DNA of 64,000 bases from Apostichopus californicus. Its lineage: Eukaryota > Echinodermata > Holothuroidea > Aspidochirotida > Stichopodidae. The stretch is taken from NCBI GenBank assembly GCA_020650975.1, contig JAIPMN010000245.1, positions 1 to 64,000 of the forward strand. The letters run 5' to 3'. The position numbers and the translations under genes were made by a program. Position 1 is the stretch's first letter. Every line of letters starts with the position of its first letter. The notes beneath the pieces are model-generated. The model made no database searches. It was not told the origin of the DNA and worked only from the letters and a program-made list of their open reading frames with translations. Below, piece after piece: positions 12,601 to 27,600 of this stretch.

Positions 12601-15600
12601 TGTTTCATATATCAGACCAATCACAGAGTATATGAGATACCTTTGATATGAAGCATACCAACAAGAGGCTACAACCATTTCCCAAAGGTACAGCTGTAGC
12701 CCGCTATGTACTGCAGGCCAAAACATAACTGCTGCCCTAAATGTACACATCTGTATGACAAAATAGCATGTAGCGAGCCTGAAAAGTTTTCTGGAAATGT
12801 TTGGCAGGACACCATACAACATGTGCAGCGTACGTCATAGGCCGCTCATCATTGCAGACCATTGGTCGATTAAGTGTTGATTACAACATGCTAGCATAGG
12901 TGCTGAAACAATTGGATGTCAGAAATCTATCGCATTGTAATCAAACCAGTTTAAACAGTTCGTCATTTGCAAAGAATCATGTAACTTGATATTTGACTAA
13001 GTACTGTACATCAGAAGGTCCATGAATAATCTCCTGACTCACGAGGCCTGAGAAGCAGTGACGTACAATCATGGAGGCATATGCAGGAAATACTGTACTT
13101 GTTAGCATAGGCGTAGGAGCCCAATTTGGTTTGGGAGGGCTGTAACGACTTGCCCAAAAAATATAACCAACATTTTTTGCGCGCTCTGCGCACGTTTAAC
13201 AGGTTAATGTGCATATCATATAGGCATGCATCGGTAATTACATCGCAGGCCAATAACATACAATCATTTGCCGTGTTATTACGCTTCCATATTGGTTATA
13301 ATTATTGGGGAAGTCGTTACAAGAATAATGATCATAATAATATAAGTTTAGCCACTGTAAAACACAATGCAAATTATTTTTCTTTCAGTAGGTGCCCAAA
13401 AAATTCTCAGCATATTGCCCAGATTTTCACAAACATATTTGGTCGGGGGGCTGTAGCCCCCCCCCCCCACGCCTCCTACGCCTGCTTGTTAGTGAACACC
13501 ACCACATCGCCTCCTTCCGCAGCTCATACGAAACATGTCAAAATGTCAAATAAAATTTGTAAGAGCTACATGTAATCACACACACACATGCAACCATACC
13601 TGACAATGCTACATACTGTTTACTCACTATATTGTCTTTACACAGATAAATGTGGTACTCATCACAGAAAAGTGGACCTCCCACTAAACCCCTAGCTGCT
13701 TATACCCAACCCAGGGCTAATATTTCTAACTAAAAGTTGAGTGAGTGAGGAATTGAAAGTAACCCTCCCGTTAATTCAAGTCCACGTTGTTCTCGATATT
13801 ACACATAATTTATTACTAAGGCTAAAGAAATATGACCGGTGACCTAAGCAATAATAATAATACTTGTAGGATAGCGGATATACCATCATGAAGTCCTCCG
13901 CATTATTAATAAATTAATAGTCCGCACATGATTAATTTCACCTTAAAACCTGGATTTAACATAACACATTGGCCATGTTTATATCTTAAAGTACCAAATC
14001 TCCAAGACACCACGACAAACACAGATCGACTATCTATCCAATCAATTGTAGTTATTAAACACACAAAGTGTTTCCCATTGGTCACCAAACACACTGTGAG
14101 CTATCTGACGCAACCTTCACAAATATCAATAATACTGTTGACATTTAACCACCACAACAGATGATCGATCATCTTCACCGTATTATTATCTACTTTATCC
14201 TTACCTCCTCACTCCTCTCTTTTAAAATCTCCGGCTCTTCTTCCACGAGCTTCATCTCCAACTGATTCGAATCCTGCTTCTTGACCAGCACGAAATATGA
14301 CATTTTTGACCTTTTTTTCCTGTTTTCTTACTGCTCAAATATTTTATCCATTCAGTCAATATTTCAAAACACCTCTGGCTCCGGTTTCTCTTCCCTTAAC
14401 AGTTTACAACCATTGCATTGATTTGAAACCAATCCCTACCCAAGAGAGATTGAAATTTTTCAACTTTTTCCATAACCAATGATCCTCTTGAGTTACACCG
14501 TTAACTGGTGGTTGCCATAGCAATATATATTCTCCAGTATTTTATTGTCCAGTTCAGTTTGAGATGTGCAATTCACTCAAATACCTGACACCAAATGGGA
14601 AACACTAGACCAATCATAGACATCTTAGAAAGTCTGCCAGTCTCCAGATAACAGTCATTCACAAACGATGTACACACACTGCAATGACATGAAGGGGTAC
14701 AGCACTGCAGGCCATGCTAAGAATCTCATTAACCTACTGTACAAGAAATAAATCCAACCTCTTTATAACCTCACTGTCAATACACTGTATACCATCAACA
14801 CTAAGCAGGGAATGCCAAAGCATGACTAGTTAAAGGAATACAGTGCATTAACAGTGCATTAACCTACAAGAAATAATCCAACCTCTTTATAACCTCTCTG
14901 TCATACACTGTATACCATCAACACTAAACAGAGAATGCCAAAGCTTGACTAATTAAAGGAATACAGTGCAAATATCATACCACAGGTCAATACTTAGTTG
15001 TAAACATACTGTGAGGAAATATACCTCAAACCTCACTGCCATAAACTGTAAACCATGAACTCTGAACAGGAATGCTAAAAGCTTGACTACTTAAAGGAAT
15101 ACAATGCCCCTTAACTAAAGATCACTGCTTTGCTAAACTGTGGAAGAAATTCAACGTCAAAACAACCACAGTGCCATAAATTTTGGACCAGCGGTCTGCA
15201 GCCATTTTAGGCCAGGACCCAGTCCAAATTTGGGCATTTGGCTGTGACCCATCGATCAACACATCTTCCCCTTTAAATTTATCATTAAAAAGCCAATGTC
15301 ATGGTTGTCTCTGCTTCATTGCCAAGTTAGTCAATCTTGGTCTGAAGTGGCAAAAATGAAATCCTGAGATCCGAACTGCGCCACCGACCAATCAAAAATC
15401 GTTTGCGAACCAAATGTTGGGCTCCAACCCATAGGTTGCTGATCCTGGCTGTCATCATCACTGAATGGTAATTCTACCTTGACCAACCGAAGGAATATGG
15501 TACCTTTGCACCAAAACTATACTTCATAATAACCTAATACTATACAGACCATCATCACTGTCCCAGAATACTGTTAAGACTTATTAAAGAAACACGAAGA

Positions 15601-18600
15601 TTTGAACAAGACATCACAGAGCTATGGTTAAACCTCAAAGATACGAAACTGGTAATAAACTCATGTGCATCAAAATAAACCCCCGAGACCAGCATTACTG
15701 AAAAGGAGGGCTGAATTGACAAACGAAAGGAATAAATTGTAATTAACCCATTTGAGATAACAGGCCTGCTAAACTGTATGAGGAAATAAACCTCATGGCA
15801 TACAAAGACCAACATCACTGAACAAAATGTAGGCTGGACTATTTGACAAAGAAATATTGTGCAGCATTTGATCTCATAAAATTTGATACAAACTTCACAT
15901 TTCGTGAGTACTTCTAGTCCAAGCCAGTACGTGAAAAATGTTTAGTGTGTTTTGTGTTTACAGGTATGAGTCTGTGAGTACTGTAAAAAACACTTCTGCA
16001 ACATGAAAACACACATCAACTATCTTTTATCATCTTAATCCTACAAACTGAAGATAATGATATGTACTCATAATTATACGTAACATCAATCGCTTTTCTG
16101 ATTCGATTCAAGATATGCTCCTTTAAATATGTAACCTTTTTATAACCCTGCAAAGAACAAAGTTTCAGAAGTCACAGAAAACCCAAGAGAGATGAGGTAG
16201 CACCCAACCAATATATATTGAAGTAACCTGCCATCCCCAAGAATTGAATCACAAAATGACAAGATATTTTCTTTCTTTTCTCTCTCTCTCCTTGCCTACC
16301 TATCCATGGAATAAAAGCTAACAAATACTTCCACCTGAGGATAAATACTGGTAACTGACACTTGTTTATTCAATATTGAGTTAACCAATCAAAGCTTACA
16401 GGTCAAAGGTCACAACAAAATGACAATATCAATATCTTTCTTATATACACCACAAGGACAGCTAATGAAGCTGTGAGTAGTACCTCAAGTTTGGTAAAAG
16501 AGAAAAAGCAAAAGACAAATCTCGGACAGAAAATGACTTTGACACTAACTTGACCTCTGAATGGAAATATTTATAATAATTCATAAATATCAATTTTTCT
16601 TAAACAAATATTTTAGAGTGGAATGTTTATTCTGTCAAAATCAGCCATTTCAAGACTGAACTGACAGAGAGGACAGATTAATATTTGAAGTGTCTACAGA
16701 CATTGATATACATAAAACTCATTCCTGTTTCTATACCTCATTATTTAGGAAGGGGAGGAGGAGGATGAGGAGGAGGAGAGGGTGGTCTGATTAAATCACA
16801 ATCTTTGACACTAGTATGATTACATTGTTTAACCTTTCTGTCACCTCCTGGGTTTCTTTGAATCCAAACGTTCTTTTCCACCTTTACTATTGTGTGGAGG
16901 TTCTGTTCATAAACAGAGCTGCACACCAAGCCCTCCAGGGAATGTCCCGCAGCCTGCTACCTCACATTCCCACCCCAACCCCCCAACCCCTTCCCCAGCT
17001 AGCTAAAGTAGACATCCTTAAATGGGCTATTTTGTGAACTAAAACTTGAGTCATCTCTGCCATCTGAAAGTGAATAGTGAATGTCAATATCAGAATGGAA
17101 GCAGCCAATCCCTATCTGAAGGGATAGTCTGATTCAGAAAGGTCTTGATATTTTTAACAGTTATAATATACCTGTATGGTTGTTACTGTAACTGTGGTAT
17201 TGATGTATCTAATTTTAGGCATTAGCCTTTATATCGGAGACTCCTAATTTGCGATTCCCATTTTTAATTTTTTTTTATTTTGTGTCGTTTCGCCATGCAT
17301 CTCTACTGCAAGATAAATGGACCAAAAATCCACAGTAACTCTGCTACAGATGTTCTTAGATCAACTTTTTCGCATTCAAAATGCAGAAGATAGCAAATTT
17401 GTGAGTGGCCCAAACCTAACACTATTCTTTAATTGTTTTTCCCTTGTTCTCCAGACCTATGTCAAGATGCAACATATCCACTGATAAAAAAGAAAAGAAA
17501 ATAATATTTCTTATCAGTGCTAAAGTCATTTGTTCAATGTAATTAGACACATAATAAAATGTTAGACCATAAGGAAAAACCAGTTTCCTATTCAGTCCTA
17601 TCCAGCCCAATAAATAACTTTATCAGGATGTTTAAACCAATGAAAAGGATATTAGACCATTTGTGCATTTCCCTCCCCATGGAGGTATAGGCATAGATAC
17701 AATACTAACTACAGTATGTTGTGTAGTAACAGCCAGGTTAAGATGGTCAGGGTACAAATGCATAGCACAGACATGATGTACAAATCTGACTGCTGGAGAT
17801 TTCCATGGAAATCACCCTGTAAATAACAAGTAACTTTGACATATTCTTCGAGAAAATTTGCCAACAACTGCAATTGGACCTTAGGGTTTGGTACTAGTGT
17901 GACTTTACATTGGTTTATGTCAACTTTCATTACTTCACCTTCCTTGCTCTTTCCTTCTCCTACTCTCGCACCCACTCCCCCCCCCCCCTCCATTTCCCAT
18001 CCCCCTATCAAAATATTCTACAATAAAGGTACAGAAAGCTCTTTGTGCACTGGTGGCATCATACCAACTCAACACACGTACGATACATCCAAAAAATTTG
18101 GAATTCCTAAACATCATGAGACATGAGATCAAATGATGTGGAAATAAATGTCTGATTGTAAACACATACACACACAAATGCACGCACACACGCTAAACAC
18201 GTGAAACAGAACCTTAAAAGTTGAACAATACAAAACATTTCTCACACGCTGAAGCAGAAACACCTAAAACAGGTCAATTAGGGAGATTTAAGGTTTAAAC
18301 TCAACACAATTAGGTAAAACAAAACAAAACAAACAAGTATGGAATAGCAACATAGTCATATAATCCACAGACAAGATTCAGAAACAGAGCTCATACGCTT
18401 CCAACAGATGTATATACGAAGGCAGAAATAGAAATAAGATCACAGACACATCAAAAATCATCCAAATTAAGGAAATTTCAAAAGAGGCAGATTATTTTTA
18501 TCGTTGACTCCAAGATTCCGATATAAACGAAGACGTACTACACATCCAGCCTGGAAATGTCAACTGACACGAAATTCAAATATGACAGAGATTACTCCCG

Positions 18601-21600
18601 ACATCGGTACCGTTATCCAGAGCTATTTGAAAAACAAAATTCTGTGAACTCTACTTAGGAGCTCCATTGAAGAACAAGGCAGTCTACACACAATACCCAC
18701 TGATAACATTGATAATTAAGCTTCCTTTAAGAACTTTGAAGGCAGAGTCCATCAGATGTACCAAAGGAAAAATACAGTTATAAACTATTGCACTCCAATC
18801 AGGTAGGTCCTCACTTGACAAAAGTATAGGCACACATCCAATGTGAATTAACTAGTGTGGTGTTACACTATCTGCAGTGATTTTTGATAAAACTAATTGG
18901 CACTCACAAATAAACCTGAGATACAGCATGTGGGAACCGTCTGTTAATATATATATACAGGCCTTGTATACTAAAAGGGTATGTTTGCTAGCGAGTCAAT
19001 AAGATCATGTTGACATAGATACACTGCTGTACCCCCTTTTGACCAGGGCAGGCAGAGTAAACCAGAAACCAATGTATTGGTCAAACAAAGGAGTTTATTG
19101 TAGCAGATGATGGATGCATTCTTTATGCATTGTTCATCAGTAGCAGGCTATTATTGATCTCAGCATGGTACCTTTATTAGCTGGATTACAGTCAGTCAAT
19201 GGGTGGAGATGAGAGAGAATTACTGTGTAGTGGAATGGAGAATGGTGTACCTGTGGAGGATGCATGTATGTGGGAGAGAAAGAGATTGAGGGTGGGAAGA
19301 GGGGCGATGGGAGGTGGTGGGGGGATGAGAGAGAATTACTGTGTAGTGGAAAGGAGAAGGGTATACCTGTGGAGGATGTTTATATTTGTGGGAGAAAGAG
19401 ATTGAGGGTGGGGAGGGGAGGAGAGGGAGGTAAAGATTGTGAGAGAAGTATGGGATATTCAGTATGTTCAATAATGTTCATAGCTGGAAATTACAGATAT
19501 CAACACCAGAGGTATGATCTGGATAGGTGTCATCATTGAGTACAGCACTGTGTGTGAATGGCTAGGCTAATTAAAGGGTGACATCCCTATGTTCCGACGT
19601 CTCTATGTTCCGACAAAAAGAAAAAATTCTGAGCAATTTTTTTTCATCCAAAAATTAGGTTGTACCAAGAAAACTAGTTTTGTGACCCCAATTATTTGGG
19701 ACCAATATTTTTTGGGGACTTAATTTTTTTGGACCTACATTTTTTCAAACCTAATTATTTTTTGGGGGGGACTCCATTTTTTGGACCTACCAACTTTTTG
19801 CACGCAAGAAGAAAGGCGTCTGCAGTGTGGACAAAAAACATTGCGGGTCACCAACAAATAATCTATCGCACCGCGCCGCTTGCAGTACAAACAGATTTCT
19901 GGTCACAAGCAAGTTTCCGTCACAACAAATTTTGGGTTTATTTATTTATTTTTTCGGAAAACAATTTTGGTGCGAAAATATAGCCCCAAAAATGTTGGTC
20001 CGAAAAAAAATTGGCCCATAAAAATTTGGTCCGAAAACATGTTGGTCAAAAAAAAATGTGGTAAAAAAAAAGTTGGGTCCGAAATATTGGGTCCGAAAAA
20101 AGTTGGTTAAAAAAATTACGAGTCCAAAAACTATTTCATATTGTGGGAACATAGAGATGTAACCAATTAAAGGCCTACTGTATGGAATGTGTTCATCAGT
20201 GACAATGAGGCCGAACACTGGGGCTAAAGTGGAGGGAGGTAGAATGGTGAATGCATGTATTCTTTAAACTTACATTCTGTACTATTTGTAATATTTTTAC
20301 CTATAATTCCACTGAATTTATTCTTAGTGGTCACAATCATTTCATGGCTCCATACTAGACAGTTGAAAAATTGGTTATATACAATAATATGAACAACTGT
20401 TCATGGGTCAGACAAATTTAATTTCACTTTTTTTTTCACTTTTGACTCTTTTAACTTTTTATTATTTATCTTGCATGTACGGTTTGTGACTGGTAGCAGG
20501 TAATAATTTGAATAGTGTTCAAATACTGTGTAGCAGTTTGAGAAAGGTTCTGAATTTTGTCTCTTATAAAATACTAAGATTCCGGCATTCAAAAACTACT
20601 ATATAACCTGGGACTTGTTTCGTTCTCTCTTTCTTGAACTTTTAGTTACCATTTTACGTATCATTTTTTTTGTTGCAATACTGGATAAATTATTCCCTGG
20701 GTAGGTTCAAGTAACACTGAAAGATCTCAGTCAATTAATAATCTGTGCTTTATTAGTCAAGTAAACTGCCACAAGAATCAAGAGTAAGCATTGTTCATGA
20801 GTTGCTGAGAATCTGAAATATTCCTTTTGGTCCAACTCCTTTATCCAAGAGCAATGAGGGTAATTCAGAATGATCATGAAAAAATCTTTACATAGAATAT
20901 ATACTGTATATTAAAGAGAATGGGATGTTAAAGGCATTGAAAACCGCATGCAGCCATCTGAAAAAGTTAACTTTCCGTTGCTTGCAAGTGACGTTTTGTT
21001 TGTGTCGCTACAAAATGCAGACAGTACAGTAATGAAACGTGTGTGTGTATTTTCTGGGATCAATGGTGGTGTCTAACACTTCTGTTACACCTCATTCGAA
21101 ACTAGGTCAGATTACGTTTCTTTATGCGCGAGTCTTCACACCCTTTAATCTGTGCTTTATTAGTCAAGTTAAATGCCACAAGAATCAAGACTAAGCATTG
21201 TTCACGAATTGATGAGAATCTGAAATATTCCTTTGGTCCAAGAGCAATGAGAGTAATTCAGAATGATCATGAAAAAATCTGTACATACAGAGCGTGTATT
21301 GGTAGTGTGGGAAGGGAATGGGGGGGGGGGGTGATTACCAGATGACTTTAGGACAATTTTTGTTTGCCATACATCAAAAGACAAATTTTAAGATTTATTA
21401 ATGTTTCTATAAATTATTCAGATTATTATTCAAGATATTCAGCATTAACATATGCTAATAAATCCCTGGCATGCATGCTCCTTTAAGTTTAAGACTCAAT
21501 TGATGATGATTGATGTCACTGCTTCAGGGCAGACACTTAATGTTAATCCATTGATTAATGACGTCTACTCATGCAACCAAAATGTGTTGCATTAACTTCA

Positions 21601-24600
21601 CTGGATGACATTAAAGACCATTTATCCTTGAATAACTTGTAATGTAGCGTAAACATTTCATTCGAGGCCATAAAATGCTATGGTTTCCTATCGATCATAC
21701 GTTTGTTGCATCTGAGAAACAGATCGTAATAGGAACAGACCCCGATAACACTGCTGGTTAGACTACTATCAAACAGTCCAAACATTTATAACTGATGAGT
21801 CTTTAATATTCAAATGTCATTTCTAAAATAATTAATAAAACACAGACCAATATCAGACCGAGATTTATCCTGAACAAATCCAAAATGGAATATTTCAGGG
21901 AATGAGGAGAAGTTCTGGATTTAAATATATATGTAAATGACCACATTATGATCTCTCTTTTCTAGGAATTAAAGGAGATAGACATAAGATTGGCTGTGTT
22001 TATTACTAAATTTCACTGTTTTTGATTTACTTTTGATTATTTTCTAAGTATATCTACACAACAGAGTACAGCTTTTATCAACAAATATTGAATATAATTA
22101 TATTTATATATGTTTATTTGCTTGATTGTTTTATCCACACAGACTTTTGCTCACCAAGAATTTCCCTCGATACCATTTCATACTAGCAATAATATGGTGA
22201 TGTGAAATCATGAATGAAATATTTATTTTTTTATTAATTCAGCAGCTGGGCAACTTTTATCTCTTTAAACTTTGCAACGAAATAGATCAGTCATTAAGGG
22301 GTTAATCAACGGTCTAGCGTGCGTTACTCACAGGATTAATGCACGATCGGGGGATAATGCAAGCGATGCACGAGGGCAGAGCCCGAGTGCATCCAGCGAT
22401 AGCATTAACACCCGGAGTGCATTAATCATGTGAGTAACGCACGCTAGACCGTTGATTAACCCCGTTCATTCATACACTACCATTTGTGTGGGTGAAAAAT
22501 CATAAAACAAAACATTTTTGGTTACATATAACCAAAGATTTATTAAAGTGATGCCCCGTAATTTTACCGTGCGTTACTCACAGGATTAACCACGGTCAGC
22601 TGACCTGAATGGACCAATAGGATTTAGGAATCTTTACTAAGTATGAATGAACAGTAAAATAACTCTGTACAAAACTTCAAACCCTATAGATACAAATATC
22701 CTCGAACACTGAACTAAAGCATTCAAATTGCCCTCATGTGATTTGCCAAACATGACAATGAAGTGCATCAGTGGAATCGACGCAGGAAGGACTTGTATTA
22801 ACAACTCTGCTTTAATTAATAATTAATTAATTAATAAGTGCTGATGACCTCCACTTCAAAAAACACACAGAGCCTACCATCATTACTGATAGAGATAACT
22901 GTCATGAACGACTTCCCAACAAAAGCTAAGGAAAATCTTTTTCCAATTGGGAGATATCAAAGCATTAATGTTTCTCTCTTACACAAGGTGGAAGACTTGA
23001 TCAAGTCCAAACTATGACATCATCGAGCCACATGTGCGTACTTCTTATTGTCTTCTTATCTATAACAATTTTAATTTTCTGCAATGGAGATTTGGCTTCT
23101 AAAATGCTAGATCTGAAATATTGAAGATCTTAAAAATAAACTTATGGTGACAGGGGATTCAATGTTCACACTGTTGACACTTTACCTCGAAAAGGGAAAC
23201 ACAAAATCTAATACAAAAAAGAATATAAAAGATTTCAAATGCGAATGGCACTATGACACCACAGAATGAATGCTCCCAGATATAACTGTTAAACTGGGAC
23301 TCAGTCTCCCGAAAAAAAGAAAAATTCTCGGCTTGTTTGGGAGACTTGTTCCTCACAAAGATCTCTGTCATAGAAGCTAAAAATGATGGTTGTTTGTGTT
23401 TCATTTAAATTAGTCAAGTCTTTTCATATTTCCTCTCAATTTCGGTTTGATATCAAGTTACCCTAGTTCTCATCGTTTTTTTTTCCTTCCATAAAGAATC
23501 TTTCAACTTTCATTGTATTGATAGTGAATACCAAACCTAACTTGAAAAACTTTTCTCAAACTTATGACAGGTTTCCTCTTACCAAATTTTGTCTCCATTT
23601 TTTAAAGCTATTTTTCTGTGATTCTTTGTTTGCTTACTCATTTCTGTTTTTAATGTTGATGGTGACTCTGTACAAATACATGAATACTTGTTAGTACTGT
23701 TTACCACATGTCATAATTACTGGTTTAATTTAGGTTTGTTTAAAAGGATCTCTGAAGTTGACTGCTAAACAAAAATGCTGAAAAATTTTCTCCATTCTAA
23801 GGTCAAAACCACATCCTTATAACACTTTGTATCACAAAGATATCAGGATTGTTTGTTTTGTTTTCTGGTTAAATTTGGTGATATATTTATTATTCTACTT
23901 CTCTAAACGTAATACAGAATTTTCTTGTAAATTACATACTGAGCATTACTTTAATGTTCCTACAAGGGGGCAAAAAAAAAAACTTTTGTAAATTTGTAAA
24001 AGCACCTGGCAACAGCAGAGCGAGTGATGTCATCAAGGCAATTGAGATGAAAATGTCTTTGTTTGCTTAATAATATTTCAAATCATTTATCCATGGAGAA
24101 AAATAATATTTCTACAAATATTGTTGCAGTTTGATGACATTCCAAGTGCCAAAAACTTTTACAGGTAAACAAACATTGTGTAAACTAATAACACTTTTGT
24201 GAGTAACAACACATTGCCCTAAATATCCTCTTACAACCACTATCATCAACAGTTACATACAAACCGGATTAAAAAAAACCGTAAGAAACACAAACCGTTT
24301 GTTATCATTCCTTCAAGATTTCCAAGTAAGACAGCAGATTTACTTTGTATCAGCAGGAAGGAAATGGAACTAATTAACAAGGGTGTTGACAAAAATGATA
24401 CATTATTTGTTAATATGAATTACAAAGTTGCCAATCCTTATCGACAAAACCATGACAGACTTTAAGTCATCAGCTTAAAATTTGATATCTACAACACGGT
24501 ACACTCTACACCAACAACACCACAGCATGAGAGAGCAAATAAACGGAAGGTACTGTGTTTTGAAACTATTTGCCTGAGTGGGTGATCTTTTAGCTAGATT

Positions 24601-27600
24601 TACTTTACTTTTGTGTAAAGAAACTAAAGTCACCTTTGACCTCTTCCAAAACCAAAAGGGTGTTCTTATAATTGCTGCACCAACATGAAGAACTGGGGTA
24701 GTTTAGACTTCAGTATCGACAAATAATTGAATAAATCTTTCCCTTTTTATGATGATAAGGTAGGATTATGCTTTTTGCAGTAATGTAAATATCATAAAAT
24801 GTTTACTAAGTATAGGTTTGTGTGCAACCAGTGCTGACCTTGTCACCCCACTGAGAATCATGCTTAAATAGAACCTAAGGCCCATCTGATGACGGTTTCC
24901 ATTTTATTATAACACAGTCATCGACAGTGAGCCTAGATTTACAATAGTCCTAGCAGCTATTGGATGGGTACATCGAAATGGAAGTCAATTGTAATGAACA
25001 AGGTTTTCTTGAGTGGCAAAGCCAACCCGCTTCTTTGAATGATGACACTGTATTTGACCGATCTATGACAACCCTTTCAAATCCTCATCAAAAGAAAATG
25101 TTAACTTAAAAGGATAAAATGTAGTCTTTCCTTTTCCATTCAGGAAAATTTTGTACTCCAAACGATTTCCATATAAATATTCAACATACACAAGAAGCAA
25201 TTTTTTTCTTCTTCTTATTCTTCTTCTTCGAACTTCACACCATTTTCCTTCATTACTTCAAATGAAATTTGAAAAGTCAAGCTCAAGCATTTGCATACGT
25301 AAAGGATTTTTGTAAATCCACCACCGCAAAATATGAAGCTTTAAAGTTCAACAAATTCAACCAAAAGTAACCATAGAATGTTTTGTTTTCCCGACATTCA
25401 GAAAGTTTTCCTTTAAAGGCAAACCTTCTTGTTCTCTACAACACATCAAATTAGTCACTCTCATGCAAGTTTTAGTTTCAAAACCAATCTGGACTATAAA
25501 ATATTCCATTAAAAAGACAAACTTACCTGGCTGAGTCCAATCCTATAGGAGGTTCCATCTACATCCATGTGTGTTAATAACTCTTCAACTACCTGTTGTT
25601 TGTAAGGAAAACAAAATATAATTACTACTAAATGACAAACAATGACAAAATGAGTCTGGATGAATCATTGTGTCTCTTGGTGAGGCAGGGATTTCAAACT
25701 AATCATTAGTACCTCATGGGAAGCCACAGTACCTCAATGTACCTAGATTACCTGGTGACTATGACTCCAGTCTAGTCATTATACCTCATAGCAAACTCAT
25801 GGTATCTAAATGAGACTCACAGTGCCTTACGGTAGAAAAACAATGGCTTCAATGTTAGTCAATGTGCATACAATTTAGTCACTATACCTCAAAGCACCTC
25901 AGGGTATCTAAATGTGACTTACAGCACCTTATGATAAGACAATGGCTTTTATTTTAATCAACGTGAGTCTGGTGTAGTCACTATACCTCATGGCACCTCA
26001 GGGTATCTAACTGTGTCATACAGTGCCCTATGGTATGACCATGGCTTCAATGTTAGTCAACGTGAGTCTGGTGAAGTCACTATCAGGTTATCTACTTGTG
26101 TCTTACAGTACCTTATGGTAGAACAATGGCTTCAATGTTAGTAAATGTGTATACCATTTAGTCACTATACCTCAAGGCACCTCAGGGTATCTTAATGTGA
26201 CTTACAGTGCCTTATGGTAGGGCAATGGCTTTAATGTTAGAGAGTCAAATTTTGTCACTGTACCTCAAGTTATCTCACTCAAGTTATTTCAATTCACTCT
26301 AATTAAGGTGTTTTATAATAGGGTAAAGGCTTCAAGGTTAGTGACTTCTGATTGGTCACAGCTGTACCTCAGGGCACCTCATGGTATCTAGATATGCCTT
26401 ACAGTGTTGCAGAGTGAGGCAATGACTTCAGGATTACTCATGGTGTCTAACTGGAGGTACCCCAATATTATATATATTTATTTATTTATATATATTTAAT
26501 TAAAGGTAGGTGCTTCTTGTTAAAGATTAATCAAAGGGTGTAACTGGTCAGCCAAAACACCTCATGATACTTCAATTTTTAGCAAAGACACAGATTTAAT
26601 GTAGCTACCTTTTGTTCATTCTCCTCATTCTCTAGGTTACTCTCTGCTGGAGCGATCACTCCAAAACGATTCTTAAATTCTGTGAACAGTATGCTCTCTG
26701 GAAAACCTATAGACGTCAAAAGAAAGAAAAATTATCGTCACAATAATATTCGCCTACCACAACTTTGACTAGCTCACAACATATCTTATCAAATTTCATG
26801 AGGTAAAAAAAACGTATTTTCGTAGCAGTATCTGGTTGGAGATTGAACAATTTATTTGCCCATTTTTCGATGAAAGAAAAACAACACAACTTTAATTTTT
26901 ATGTTGTCTTGGTATCAAATTCCCTAGTTTCAGCTGGTAAAACGAAACTATAATAAAAAAGTGTTTTCAGCTATCCATTCCGTCAAGTGTTTTCTGAATT
27001 TACTTAAATAACAATCTTACGTGGAAACGATAAAACCGCAAAAAAATGTGCTCACCAAACTTATGAATTCTCAAGGCCTCCAGAAGGGCAAGTGATTTGA
27101 TTTGCTTCCTAAGGAGAGGGACATCGATTAGGTCCTCGCTATAACTCCTAGGGTTCTGGGCTCTCTCCAATGTACCGGTGCTCAGACCAGCTAGGGCATG
27201 CGGTGTGATACAGTGCACAAAATGGAGGTTCGTCCGGCGTATAGAGTCAAGAAGACCGTCCTATTGGGAGCAAAAATATTGTCATGCTTTGGGTTTTGGC
27301 ATTTTGTTTAATTTTTTTTTTTAAATCAGTGTTTTTTGGGGGGGTGGGGCTTGAGTTGTGGTTTGGGGTGGGGATTGGGTGGGGTGGGTGGGGTTTTATC
27401 ATAGGGTTGTTTCTTTGTCACTGGTTCCAATTCTGTTCTGTCCAAATAACTGTCTCTGCTCTTTCAAAAATTAATTTATGAAATCCTGAGTCCGCTCTCT
27501 GTTGCAGAGTTACAATTGCATACACATAAGCCAAGTTTGTCTTGACCTTCCTTCCATGCCACTTTCAGGGTATGTATTGCATGAATATGGAGTTCGACTG

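Noticed and set aside
14511-14524. RFX X-box as proof of a promoter
   Set aside because: About two such degenerate matches are expected by chance in a window of this size; listed only as a weak feature.
19199-19539. Overlapping Gly/Arg-rich open frames on both strands
   Set aside because: They are produced by the 121-bp purine-rich tandem duplication.
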